Origin: Actinomycetes bacterium
GTDB taxonomy: Bacteria > Actinomycetota > Acidimicrobiia > Acidimicrobiales > Palsa-688
Length of the DNA: 12,468 nucleotides
NCBI GenBank assembly: GCA_021846485.1
Contig: JAJZWW010000058.1
Span: forward strand, 1 to 12,468
Direction: 5' to 3'
Positions 1-6,199 of the stretch are shown piece by piece; the stretch's first letter is position 1, and each line of letters begins with the position of its first letter. The notes beneath the pieces are model-generated. The model was not told the origin of the DNA. It saw only the letters and a program-made list of their open reading frames with translations, and searched no databases. A program made the position numbers and the translations under genes.

Positions 1-45
1 GGCGAGCCCGCCGCCGGCGAGCCCGCCGCCGGCGAGCCCGCCGCG
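1..45 (+). repeat. 15-bp tandem repeat coding GEPAA x3
   Basis: Three head-to-tail copies of a 15-base unit (GGCGAGCCCGCCGCC, with the third ending in G) encode GEPAA three times in the L10 tail. The array touches the window edge, so more copies may lie upstream. Near-identical codons suggest recent slippage expansion rather than old protein repeats. Confidence 0.85.
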
Positions 46-81
46 GACCAGCCCAGCTCCGAGGCCCCGCCGGAGGGCTGA
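1..81 (+). CDS. rplJ: 50S ribosomal protein L10, C-terminal end (partial)
   Basis: Only the last 26 codons and a TGA stop are present; the gene enters from the left edge. The visible peptide is a low-complexity tail of three GEPAA units followed by DQPSSEAPPEG. Nothing in this tail identifies L10 directly: the call rests on position, because rplJ lies immediately upstream of rplL in nearly all bacteria, and on the Ala/Pro/Glu-rich C-terminal extensions that many actinobacterial L10 proteins carry. L10 anchors L7/L12 dimers on the 50S stalk. The 75-bp spacing to rplL and the same strand fit a rplJ-rplL transcription unit. Confidence 0.72.
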   Translation, partial: GEPAAGEPAAGEPAADQPSSEAPPEG

Positions 82-106
82 TCCCCCGGCTCGAGCTTCT
101 TACCCG

Positions 107-125
107 GCCGGGCTCGTCGCCCGGC
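107..125 (+). promoter_or_regulatory. Hairpin in the rplJ-rplL spacer
   Basis: Perfect 7-bp stem GCCGGGC / GCCCGGC around the loop TCGTC, halfway between the L10 stop and the L7/L12 ribosome binding site. It has no T-run, so a full terminator is unlikely. It could be an attenuator or an RNA-processing site that helps raise L7/L12 over L10, but that is inference. Confidence 0.4.
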
Positions 126-156
126 ACCCCTGACCCCCAAAAGGAGCACCGCCACC

Positions 157-546
157 ATGGCCACCAAGGAAGAGATCCTCGACAGCATCGCCAACCTCAC
201 CGTCCTCGAGCTCTCCGAGCTGCTGAAGGACTTCGAGGAGCGCTTCGGCGTCACCGCGTCCGCCCCCGTGGTGGTCGGTGCCGTCGCCCCTGCCGCCGGC
301 GGTGGAGGTGACGCCGCCCCCGCCGAGGAGGAGAAGGACGAGTTCACCGTGGTGCTCACCGGTGCCGGTGACAAGAAGATCCAGGTCATCAAGGAGGTGC
401 GGGCGCTCACCAACCTGGGTTTGAAGGAGGCCAAGGACCTCGTCGACTCGGCCCCCAAGCCGGTGCTCGAGAACGTCGGCAAGGAGGACGCCGACAAGGC
501 CAAGGCGCAGCTCGAGGGCGCCGGCGCCACCGTCGAGATCAAGTAG
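157..546 (+). CDS. rplL: 50S ribosomal protein L7/L12
   Basis: A 129-residue protein of the normal length for the family. Residues 1-35 form the N-terminal dimerisation and L10-binding helices (MATKEEILDSIANLTVLELS). Residues about 38-60 are the Ala/Gly/Pro-rich flexible hinge, including GGGG. Residues about 62-129 form the C-terminal domain, starting EFTVVL and containing the factor-binding surface around KKIQVIKEVRALTNLGLKEA. It ends with the typical VEIK. The ATG at 157 is preceded by a good Shine-Dalgarno, AAGGAG at 141-146. L7/L12 dimers on the ribosomal stalk recruit and stimulate the translational GTPases EF-Tu, EF-G, IF2 and RF3. It is followed by a hairpin and by a convergent gene, so it is probably the last gene of its operon; rpoB is not next to it here. 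Confidence 0.98.
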   Translation: MATKEEILDSIANLTVLELSELLKDFEERFGVTASAPVVVGAVAPAAGGGGDAAPAEEEKDEFTVVLTGAGDKKIQVIKEVRALTNLGLKEAKDLVDSAPKPVLENVGKEDADKAKAQLEGAGATVEIK

Positions 547-579
547 GTACCGGCTGCCGAGCAGGTGCCGTCCCGGGCG

Positions 580-603
580 GGGAACCGGCGCGCCACGGTT
601 CCC
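580..603 (+). terminator. Probable terminator after rplL
   Basis: Perfect 8-bp inverted repeat GGGAACCG (580-587) / CGGTTCCC (596-603) with an 8-base loop, 33 bp after the rplL stop and 30 bp before the end of the convergent DUF72 gene. It lacks a T-tract, as many high-GC actinobacterial terminators do. A symmetrical stem between convergent genes could work in both directions. Confidence 0.6.
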
Positions 604-632
604 GGCCCGGCCCTGGGCCCCCTCCGCGTGTC

Positions 633-1544
633 TCAGTACGCGCAGGCAAGCAGCTCGGCGAGCTCGGCGGCGTTGCGGACCCCGTAGTCGCGATAGCAGT
701 TGTTGAACAGCGCATGGACCCGCCCGGCCTGCCCGGAGAGCTCCCTCAGCCGGGGGACCCACCCGGTCAGCTCCTCGCGGTCGTAGAGGTAGCGGAAGCG
801 CTCCGCGGCGGTCACCGTTCGGCCCTTCCAGGTGGTGTCGTTGCGCCCGTGGAAGCGTACGACGGCGAGATCGGGGTGACTGACCGCGACGACCGGCGGG
901 AGCCCCGAACTGGCCGGGGCGTCGACCACGACGTGCGCAAGCGCGTAGTCGCGCAGCGAGGCGAGGGTGCACCGCGCCTCGTGCCCGTCCGCCCACCAGG
1001 TCGGCGAGCGCAGCTCGACGCAGACCGGCAGGTCCGGCCAGCGGCGCCTCACCGCGGCGAGCTCGGCCCGGTTGGATGCCCGGGCGGTGAACCACGGCGG
1101 GTACTGGAGCAGGATCGCCCCGAGCTTGCCGGCGTCCACCAGCGGGCGGAGGGCGGCGGCGAAGCGGGTCCACCCCTCCTCGAGCAGGTCGGGGTCCAGG
1201 TGGCGGGCGTACACGCCGCGCCGGCCGGCGGGGGTGGCGGGCAGCGCCTCGCGCAGGTCCGGCCAGATCGAGTCGGCCCGGACGGGATGTCCGGTGAGCA
1301 GCCCGTAGGCCTTCACGTCCAGGGTGAAGCCCGCCGGGGTGCGCTCCGCCCAGCCGCGGGTGAGCGCCGGCGACGGCGGGAAGTAGTACGTGGCGTCGGC
1401 CTCGACCAGCGAGAAGTGCCCGGCGTAGAACGCCAACCGCTCAGCAGCGCTCATCGAGCGCTTCGGGTACCAGTCGGTCTCGGCGACGAGGGTGCGATCG
1501 GTCCACGAGCAGGTGCCCACCGCGATGCCGGTAGCGCGCGCCAA
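633..1544 (-). CDS. DUF72 (YecE-like) family protein
   Basis: A 303-residue protein matching the DUF72 family, a TIM-barrel fold of unknown biochemical function. Visible hallmarks are the N-terminal strand GTCSW at 10-14, EADATYYFPPS following an FYAGHF segment, the central ILLQYPPWF and VCVELRSPTWW segments, the RFHGRN motif in the last third, and the C-terminal FNNCYRDYGVRNA (asparagines near 281-282). The start is a TTG at 1544-1542; a start further downstream would cut into the first barrel strand. A -10-like TAGGGA lies six bases upstream, so the mRNA may be leaderless. The gene is divergent from the PhoU gene with 51 bp between them and convergent with rplL. Nothing nearby suggests a specific partner. 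The family assignment is firm; its role is not known. Confidence 0.93.
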   Translation of the reverse strand: MARATGIAVGTCSWTDRTLVAETDWYPKRSMSAAERLAFYAGHFSLVEADATYYFPPSPALTRGWAERTPAGFTLDVKAYGLLTGHPVRADSIWPDLREALPATPAGRRGVYARHLDPDLLEEGWTRFAAALRPLVDAGKLGAILLQYPPWFTARASNRAELAAVRRRWPDLPVCVELRSPTWWADGHEARCTLASLRDYALAHVVVDAPASSGLPPVVAVSHPDLAVVRFHGRNDTTWKGRTVTAAERFRYLYDREELTGWVPRLRELSGQAGRVHALFNNCYRDYGVRNAAELAELLACAY

Positions 1545-1550
1545 GACCGG

Positions 1551-1556
1551 TCCCTA
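1551..1556 (-). promoter_or_regulatory. Candidate -10 element of the DUF72 gene (leaderless)
   Basis: On the minus strand TAGGGA is followed by six bases and then the TTG start codon. It lacks the final T of TAnnnT, so it is the weakest of the five similar sites in the window. No convincing -35 is visible. Confidence 0.38.
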
Positions 1557-1586
1557 CCCGGCGGGCTGCTGCTGCCACCCGGGTAG
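1554..1586. promoter_or_regulatory. Inverted repeat between divergent DUF72 and PhoU genes
   Basis: CTACCCGG (1554-1561) and CCGGGTAG (1579-1586) are a perfect 8-bp inverted repeat with a 17-bp spacer. Each arm contains the start of one of the two outward-facing -10 candidates, so the repeat may simply be back-to-back promoters or may also be an operator coordinating both genes. Confidence 0.45.
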
Positions 1587-1589
1587 CCT
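1584..1589 (+). promoter_or_regulatory. Candidate -10 element of the PhoU gene (leaderless)
   Basis: TAGCCT fits TAnnnT and ends six bases before the GTG start at 1596, which would put the first transcribed base at or next to the start codon. There is no Shine-Dalgarno between it and the GTG, and no clear -35. Confidence 0.5.
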
Positions 1590-1595
1590 CCGGGG

Positions 1596-2201
1596 GTGGC
1601 GACCCTCCAGGACTCGGTCGTCGAGCTGTGCGCCCTGGTAGGTGAGGCGCTCGCCCGGGCCACCTGGGCCCTGCTCAACGCCGACCCCGCCCTGGCCCGC
1701 CGCGTCGTGGAAGCCGACCGGGACGTCGACCGGCGCACCGCGGCCCTGGAGGCCGAGCTGTGGCGGGAGGTCGACGAGGGCGGCACCGCCCGCCCGGTCC
1801 GCGAGCTGGTCGCCGCCCTGCTGGTCCTGCCCGAGCTCGAGCGCAGTGCCGACCTGGCCGAGCACATCGCGCAGCGTGCCGAGGGAGGTCTGGGGGCGGA
1901 GATGAGCCCGGCCAGCCGGGGTGTCGTCCAGCGCATGTCCGAGGTGGCGCTCGCGATGTGGCAGGCGACGACCGGGGCGTTCCTGTCCGGCTCCGCCACG
2001 CCCGAGGAGCTGGACCACGCCGACGAGGAGCTCGACGTCCTCCACGCCCGGCTGACCGCCATCGTCGCCGGGGGAGCCATGGACCCCGCAGTCGCCGCCC
2101 AGGTCACCCTGCTGGCCCGCTTCTACGAGCGCCTGGGTGACCACGCGGTCAACCTGAGCCGTCGGGTCGGGGCCTTCCGCCCGTCCTCCCCGGGGGCCTG
2201 A
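1596..2201 (+). CDS. PhoU domain-containing protein
   Basis: A 201-residue all-helical protein, close to the usual 210-220 residues of PhoU. It has the two-fold repeat typical of the family, each half with the metal-binding E-R-x-x-D signature: ELERSADLAEH (E82, D86) and FYERLGDHAVNLSRRV (E178, D182). PhoU proteins are peripheral regulators linking the PstSCAB phosphate transporter to the PhoR/PhoB-type two-component system; some related proteins act with other transporters. No pst, phoR or phoB gene is in the window, so it may be one of several PhoU-like proteins. The GTG at 1596 is chosen because a TAGCCT element lies exactly six bases upstream and the N-terminal helix is complete from there. 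The gene is monocistronic as far as can be seen, followed by a repeat-rich gap. Confidence 0.9.
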   Translation: MATLQDSVVELCALVGEALARATWALLNADPALARRVVEADRDVDRRTAALEAELWREVDEGGTARPVRELVAALLVLPELERSADLAEHIAQRAEGGLGAEMSPASRGVVQRMSEVALAMWQATTGAFLSGSATPEELDHADEELDVLHARLTAIVAGGAMDPAVAAQVTLLARFYERLGDHAVNLSRRVGAFRPSSPGA

Positions 2202-2215
2202 GCTCTGAGCTGAGC

Positions 2216-2276
2216 AGCTGCCGCAAAACCCGCGTGAAGGCGGTCACCGCCTCCAGAAGGTGGTTCTGCGACAGCT
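2216..2276 (+). repeat. Long imperfect palindrome inside the left repeat
   Basis: AGCTGCCGCAAAACC (2216-2230) pairs with GGTTCTGCGACAGCT (2262-2276) over 15 bp with two mismatches. Nested inside is AGGCGGT (2238-2244) / ACCGCCT (2246-2252), separated by a single base. It starts just after the phoU stop, so it may also act as that gene's transcript end or as 3' protection. Confidence 0.6.
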
Positions 2277-2314
2277 CCTGACGTCGGATTGCAGCGGACC
2301 CGGCAGGGCGGCAG

Positions 2315-2341
2315 GGCGGCGGGGCCAGGGTCCCCGCCGCC
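2315..2341. terminator. Strong GC hairpin in the phoU-cysQ gap
   Basis: Perfect 10-bp stem GGCGGCGGGG / CCCCGCCGCC with a 7-base loop CCAGGGT. A second hairpin, GCGGGG / CCCCGC, follows at 2349-2366. There is no T-run. It may stop phoU transcription before the cysQ promoter, or be internal structure of the repeat element. Confidence 0.4.
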
Positions 2342-2457
2342 GACGGGCGCGGGGGCGCAGCCCCGCCAGCAACGCTGAGCCGGTGACCGCCTTCACCCGG
2401 GCTCTGGGCCAGCTCCCCGCGGTCGCCGGGGCGGGAGGCCACGGCCGGCCCGGGAGG

Positions 2458-2463
2458 TAGGAT
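2458..2463 (+). promoter_or_regulatory. Candidate -10 of the cysQ-cysD-cysNC operon
   Basis: TAGGAT ends seven bases before the TTG at 2471, which would put transcription start at or one base before the start codon. No -35 match is seen about 17 bp upstream. It is the only promoter-like site found before the operon. Confidence 0.48.
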
Positions 2464-2470
2464 CCCCGGC

Positions 2471-3241
2471 TTGCGAGGAGATCGAGGAGCGACCCCGCCG
2501 GGCCGCGACGACGCGGGCCTCGCCGCCGCCTTGGCGGCGCGCGCCGGTGAGCTGCTGGTCGGCATCCGCGGCGAGGGTCCGCACGCTGGCGTCCGCGGCG
2601 ACCGGGAGGCCAACGAGTCGATCCTCGCCGGCCTCGCCGAGGCCCGGCCCGGCGACGCCGTGCTGTCCGAGGAGTCCGACGACGACCCGGCGCGCCTCGG
2701 CGCCGACCGGGTCTGGATCGTCGACCCGCTGGACGGGACCCGCGAGTACGCGATGGCCGGCCGGGCCGACTGGGCGGTGCACGTGGCGCTCTGGGAGAGA
2801 GGCGCCGAGGTGACCGCCGCGGCGGTGGCCCTGCCGGCGCTCGGCGCCGTGGTAACCACCACCGACCCGCCACCGCTGCGGACCTGGCAGCCCGGCGGAC
2901 CGGTGCGCACCGTGCACAGCGACAGCCGCCCCCCGCAGTGGCTCCCGGCGCTGCGGGAGGTCTTTCCCCGGATGCAGACCTCGCCGATGGGCTCGGCCGG
3001 CGCCAAGGCGATGGCCGTCGTGCGGGGGGAGGCCGACGCCTACGTCCACGACGGCGGGCAGTGGGAGTGGGACTCGGCCGCCCCCGTCGGCGTCGCCCTC
3101 GCGGCCGGGCTGCACTGCTCCCGCCTGGACGGAGCGGCGTTGCGCTACAACCAGCAGCGCCCGTACGTGGCCGACCTGGTGATCTGCCGCCGGGAGATCG
3201 CCGGCGAGCTGCTCGACGCGATCGCAGAGGTGAACCGATGA
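2471..3241 (+). CDS. cysQ: CysQ-type 3'(2'),5'-bisphosphate nucleotidase (inositol monophosphatase fold)
   Basis: A 256-residue member of the lithium-sensitive, Mg-dependent inositol monophosphatase superfamily. The metal and catalytic motifs are present in order: LSEES at 65-69, WIVDPLDGTREY with DPLDGT at 85-90, and QWEWDSAA with W200-D201. GSAGAKAMAV near 174-183 also fits. Overall it reads like the mycobacterial CysQ, which dephosphorylates PAP, PAPS and, more weakly, inositol phosphates. Its place directly before cysD, with a 4-bp ATGA overlap, argues for PAP/PAPS turnover rather than inositol metabolism. The start is uncertain: the TTG at 2471 sits seven bases after TAGGAT, no Shine-Dalgarno precedes it, and no better ATG or GTG lies before the first conserved helix. 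The first 12 or so residues are not conserved-looking. Confidence 0.9.
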   Translation: MRGDRGATPPGRDDAGLAAALAARAGELLVGIRGEGPHAGVRGDREANESILAGLAEARPGDAVLSEESDDDPARLGADRVWIVDPLDGTREYAMAGRADWAVHVALWERGAEVTAAAVALPALGAVVTTTDPPPLRTWQPGGPVRTVHSDSRPPQWLPALREVFPRMQTSPMGSAGAKAMAVVRGEADAYVHDGGQWEWDSAAPVGVALAAGLHCSRLDGAALRYNQQRPYVADLVICRREIAGELLDAIAEVNR

Positions 3242-4149
3242 CCGAGACGATGACCCACCTGCAGCGACTGGAGGCCGAGACCATCCAGATCTTCCGGGAG
3301 GCGGTCGCCGAGAGCGAGGCCTCGGTGATGCTCTACAGCATCGGCAAGGACAGCTCGGCCATGCTCCACCTCGCCCGCAAGGCCTTCTACCCCTCGCCGC
3401 TGCCGTTCCCGCTGCTGCACGTCGACACCACCTGGAAGTTCAAGGACATGTACGCGATGCGCGACAAGGTCGCCGCGGCTCCCGACGTGGAGCTGATCGT
3501 GCACCGCAACCCCTATTGCGTAGAGCACGGCATCAATCCCTTCGACCACGGGTCCGGGGTGCACACCGACTTGTGGAAGACCGAGGGGCTCAAGCAGGCC
3601 ATCGACGAGCACCGCTTCGACCTGGCTTTCGGCGGGGCCCGGCGCGACGAGGAGCGCTCCCGCGCCAAGGAGCGGATCTTCTCCATCCGCAGCGCCCAGC
3701 ACCGCTGGGACCCCAAGGCGCAGCGGCCCGAGCTGTGGCGGCTCTACAACGCCCGGGTCCGGCCAGGCGAGAGCGTGCGGGTATTCCCGATGTCCAACTG
3801 GACCGAGCTCGACATCTGGCAGTACATCCTCGCCGAGGGCATCGAGATCGTCCCTCTGTACTTCGCCGCCCCCCGCCCGGTGGTAGAGCGCGACGGCACG
3901 CTCATCATGGTCGACGACGAGCGCATGGCCTCCCGCCTGGCGCCGGGGGAGGAGCCGCAGCTGCGCAGCGTCCGCTTCCGCACCCTCGGCTGCTACCCGC
4001 TGTCGGGGGCGGTGGAGTCCACCGCCACCACGCTCGAGGAGATCATCCAGGAGATGCTCCTCTCCACCACCTCGGAGCGCCAGGGACGGGTCATCGACTT
4101 CGACAGCTCCGGCTCCATGGAGCGCAAGAAGCAGGAGGGCTACTTCTGA
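3238..4149 (+). CDS. cysD: Sulfate adenylyltransferase subunit 2 (ATP sulfurylase small subunit)
   Basis: A 303-residue protein of the CysD family (PP-loop ATP pyrophosphatase fold), the usual length. The PP-loop reads SIGKDSS at residues 34-40, followed by AMLHLARKAFYP, LLHVDTTWKFKDMYAMRD, GGARRDEERSRAKER, and a C-terminal TLGCYPLSGAVES and GSMERKKQEGYF, all typical of CysD. It forms APS and pyrophosphate from ATP and sulfate in the cytoplasm, in complex with the GTPase CysN. The ATG at 3238 overlaps the cysQ stop (ATGA); a second in-frame ATG four codons on is a possible alternative start. The cysD stop and the cysNC start share one base (TGATG). Both overlaps suggest translational coupling and equal expression. 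Confidence 0.97.
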   Translation: MTETMTHLQRLEAETIQIFREAVAESEASVMLYSIGKDSSAMLHLARKAFYPSPLPFPLLHVDTTWKFKDMYAMRDKVAAAPDVELIVHRNPYCVEHGINPFDHGSGVHTDLWKTEGLKQAIDEHRFDLAFGGARRDEERSRAKERIFSIRSAQHRWDPKAQRPELWRLYNARVRPGESVRVFPMSNWTELDIWQYILAEGIEIVPLYFAAPRPVVERDGTLIMVDDERMASRLAPGEEPQLRSVRFRTLGCYPLSGAVESTATTLEEIIQEMLLSTTSERQGRVIDFDSSGSMERKKQEGYF

Positions 4150-6068
4150 TGAGCGCCCCCGAATCGGACCTGATCGCCACCGACATCGCCGGCTACCTGG
4201 CCCGCCAGCAGGCCAAGGACCTGCTGCGCTTCATCACCTGCGGCAGCGTCGACGACGGCAAGTCCACCCTCATCGGCCGGCTGCTCTACGAGTCCAAGCT
4301 CGTCTACGAGGACCACCTCGCCGCCCTCGAGGTCGACTCCAAGAAGGTCGGCACCCAGGGCGGCGACCTCGACTTCGCGCTCCTCGTCGACGGCCTGCAG
4401 GCCGAGCGGGAGCAGGGCATCACCATCGACGTCGCCTACCGCTTCTTCAGCACCGAGCGGCGCAAGTTCATCGTCGCCGACACCCCCGGCCACGAGCAGT
4501 ACACCCGCAACATGGTGACCGGCGCCTCCACCGCCACCCTGGCGGTGATCCTCGCCGACGCCCGCAAGGGCGTGCTCACCCAGACCCGCCGCCACTCCTA
4601 CCTGGTGTCGCTGCTCGGGATCCGCCGGGTGGTGCTGGCGATCAACAAGCTCGACCTCGTCGACTACCGGCAGGATGCCTTCGCCTCGATCGAGGCCGAC
4701 TACCGGGACTTCGCCGCCCGCATCGGCCTGCCCGACGACGGCATCACCTGCATCCCGATGTCGGCGCTGCGCGGCGACAACCTCGTCGAGCGCTCCGCCC
4801 GCACCCCCTGGTACCAGGGCCCGGCGCTCCTCGAGTACCTCGAGACCGTGCCGGTCGACGCCGGCGAGGCGGCCTCGGGGCCGTTGCGCCTGCCCGTGCA
4901 GTGGGTCAACCGGCCGTCGCTGGACTTCCGCGGGTTCTCCGGCACCGTCGTCGGCGGCACCGTCCACCCCGGCGACCGGGTCCGGGTCGTCCCCGGCGGC
5001 CAGACCTCCACCGTGGCCCGCATCGTCACCCTGGGCGGCGACCTCGACGAGGCCGGCCTCGACGCCTCGGTCACCCTCACCCTCACCGACGAGATCGACG
5101 TCAGCCGCGGCGACGTCCTGGCCGCTGCCGACGCCCCGCCCGAGGTCGCCGACCAGCTGCAGGCGCACGTGGTGTGGATGTCGGAGGACGAGATGCTCCC
5201 CGGCCGCCCCTACCTGCTCAAGTGCGGGGCCCGGACGGTCTCGGCCACCCTCGCCGCCCCCCGCTACGCCGTCAACGTCAACACCCTCGAGCACACGGCG
5301 GCGCGCACCCTCTCGCTCAACGAGATCGGCGTGTGCAACCTGTCGCTCAGCGCCCCGATCCCGTTCGACCCCTACACCGCCAACCGGGACACCGGCGGGT
5401 TCATCCTCGTCGACCGGATGACCAACAACACCGTGGCGGCGGGGATGATCGACTTTGCCCTGCGGCGCTCCTCCAACATCCACTGGCAGGCCATCGAGGT
5501 CGGCCGGGAGGCCCATGCCGCGCTGAAGGGCCACGGCGCCGGGGTCGTGTGGTTCACCGGGCTGTCCGGCTCGGGCAAGTCCACCATCGCCAACCTGCTG
5601 GAGAAGCGGCTGCACGGCATGGGCGTGCACACCATGCTCCTCGACGGTGACAACGTCCGCCACGGCCTCAACCGCGACCTGGGCTTCACCGACGCCGACC
5701 GGGTCGAGAACATCCGCCGGGTCGCCGAGGTGGCCAAGCTGATGACCGACGCCGGGCTGGTCGTGCTGGTGTCGTTCATCTCGCCGTTCCGGGCGGAGCG
5801 GGAGCTGGCCCGTTCCCGGGTGGCGGCCGGGGAGTTCGTCGAGGTCCACGTCGACACCCCGGTCGAGGTGGCCGAGCGGCGTGACCCCAAGGGCCTCTAC
5901 AAGAAGGCCCGGGCCGGGCAGCTGCCGCACTTCACCGGGATCGACTCCCCCTACGAGGCGCCCGAGCAGCCCGAGGTGCGCATCGACACCACGGCGCTGT
6001 CACCGGAGGAGGCCGTCGAGCAACTCCTCGCCGCCCTCGCGGCGCAGGGCATCGTCACCGGCGGCTGA
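4149..6068 (+). CDS. cysNC: Bifunctional sulfate adenylyltransferase subunit 1 / adenylylsulfate kinase (CysN-CysC fusion)
   Basis: A 639-residue fusion of the NodQ/mycobacterial CysNC type. The N-terminal half is an EF-Tu-like GTPase: P-loop GSVDDGKST at 32-40, switch II DTPGHEQYTRN from 111, NKLD at 166-169, then beta-barrel domains to about 440. The C-terminal half is APS kinase: P-loop GLSGSGKST at 471-479, DGDNVRHGL at 499-507, and FISPFR with S545 matching the phosphorylated serine of E. coli CysC. The linker IHWQAIEVGREAHAALKG is normal for the fusion. The GTPase part drives APS synthesis with CysD; the kinase part converts APS to PAPS. All key motifs look intact. An open frame extends upstream of 4149, but the family's N-terminus begins here, at the codon overlapping the cysD stop. 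Confidence 0.97.
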   Translation: MSAPESDLIATDIAGYLARQQAKDLLRFITCGSVDDGKSTLIGRLLYESKLVYEDHLAALEVDSKKVGTQGGDLDFALLVDGLQAEREQGITIDVAYRFFSTERRKFIVADTPGHEQYTRNMVTGASTATLAVILADARKGVLTQTRRHSYLVSLLGIRRVVLAINKLDLVDYRQDAFASIEADYRDFAARIGLPDDGITCIPMSALRGDNLVERSARTPWYQGPALLEYLETVPVDAGEAASGPLRLPVQWVNRPSLDFRGFSGTVVGGTVHPGDRVRVVPGGQTSTVARIVTLGGDLDEAGLDASVTLTLTDEIDVSRGDVLAAADAPPEVADQLQAHVVWMSEDEMLPGRPYLLKCGARTVSATLAAPRYAVNVNTLEHTAARTLSLNEIGVCNLSLSAPIPFDPYTANRDTGGFILVDRMTNNTVAAGMIDFALRRSSNIHWQAIEVGREAHAALKGHGAGVVWFTGLSGSGKSTIANLLEKRLHGMGVHTMLLDGDNVRHGLNRDLGFTDADRVENIRRVAEVAKLMTDAGLVVLVSFISPFRAERELARSRVAAGEFVEVHVDTPVEVAERRDPKGLYKKARAGQLPHFTGIDSPYEAPEQPEVRIDTTALSPEEAVEQLLAALAAQGIVTGG

Positions 6069-6083
6069 GCCCGGCGGCTGAGC
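6058..6083 (+). repeat. 13-bp tandem duplication across the cysNC stop codon
   Basis: CCGGCGGCTGAGC occurs twice head to tail (6058-6070 and 6071-6083), and a third partial copy CCGGCGGC follows at 6084. The unit includes the TGA stop, so the duplication leaves the protein unchanged but repeats the stop in another frame. Confidence 0.85.
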
Positions 6084-6100
6084 CCGGCGGCAAGCCGGGC
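6082..6100 (+). terminator. Probable terminator of the cys operon
   Basis: Perfect 7-bp stem GCCCGGC / GCCGGGC with loop GGCAA, 14 bp after the cysNC stop. A second hairpin, CGGGAC (6113-6118) / GTCCCG (6129-6134), follows. Neither has a T-tract, so termination strength cannot be judged. Confidence 0.5.
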
Positions 6101-6169
6101 CAACGCCCAGACCGGGACGCGCTCGCCGGTCCCGTCGAGGCCATGACGCCGTCTCGCTCCACGCGGGAA

Positions 6170-6197
6170 CCTCCTCGCCAGACGGGCGTCGAGGAGG
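6170..6197 (+). promoter_or_regulatory. Hairpin that sequesters the lipoprotein gene's Shine-Dalgarno
   Basis: CCTCCTCG (6170-6177) is a perfect complement of CGAGGAGG (6190-6197), which is the Shine-Dalgarno region directly before the ATG at 6200. The loop is 12 bases. An alternative pairing, GACGCC (6145-6150) with GGCGTC (6185-6190), would compete at the stem base. It could be a translational on/off switch or thermosensitive hairpin; no known ligand-binding fold was recognised. Confidence 0.45.
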
Positions 6198-6199
6198 TG

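Larger units (their letters stand above)
2216..2414. repeat. Inverted pair of 38-bp repeats (REP/BIME- or MITE-like)
   Basis: Two copies of a 38-bp sequence face each other at 2216-2253 and 2377-2414, agreeing at 32 of 38 positions by hand alignment. The core GTGAAGGCGGTCACCG (2234-2249) is perfectly repeated in inverse at 2381-2396. The whole element spans 199 bp, starting 14 bp after the phoU stop and ending about 44 bp before the cysQ -10. I see no target-site duplication and no coding capacity. It accounts for most of the 269-bp gap 2202-2470. Confidence 0.7.

Noticed and set aside
151..160. GCCACCATGG around the rplL start matches a vertebrate Kozak context
   Set aside because: The gene is plainly bacterial with AAGGAG upstream; the match is a GC-rich coincidence.
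2202..2470. Transposon insertion with target-site duplication around the inverted repeats
   Set aside because: I found no direct repeat flanking 2216 and 2414 and no transposase, so mobility is left as a hypothesis only.
2938..3237. Upstream extension of the cysD frame inside cysQ
   Set aside because: The extension reads as Arg/Gly/Ala-rich noise out of frame with cysQ. CysD homology begins only after the ATG at 3238.
3516..4148. Long upstream extension of the cysNC frame inside cysD
   Set aside because: It overlaps conserved cysD sequence in another frame and encodes Arg/Pro/Ala-rich noise; the CysN N-terminus starts at 4149.
4140..5930. A 596-codon minus-strand frame opposite cysNC
   Set aside because: Gly/Val/Asp-rich shadow of the real gene with no family features; same codon-bias artefact.
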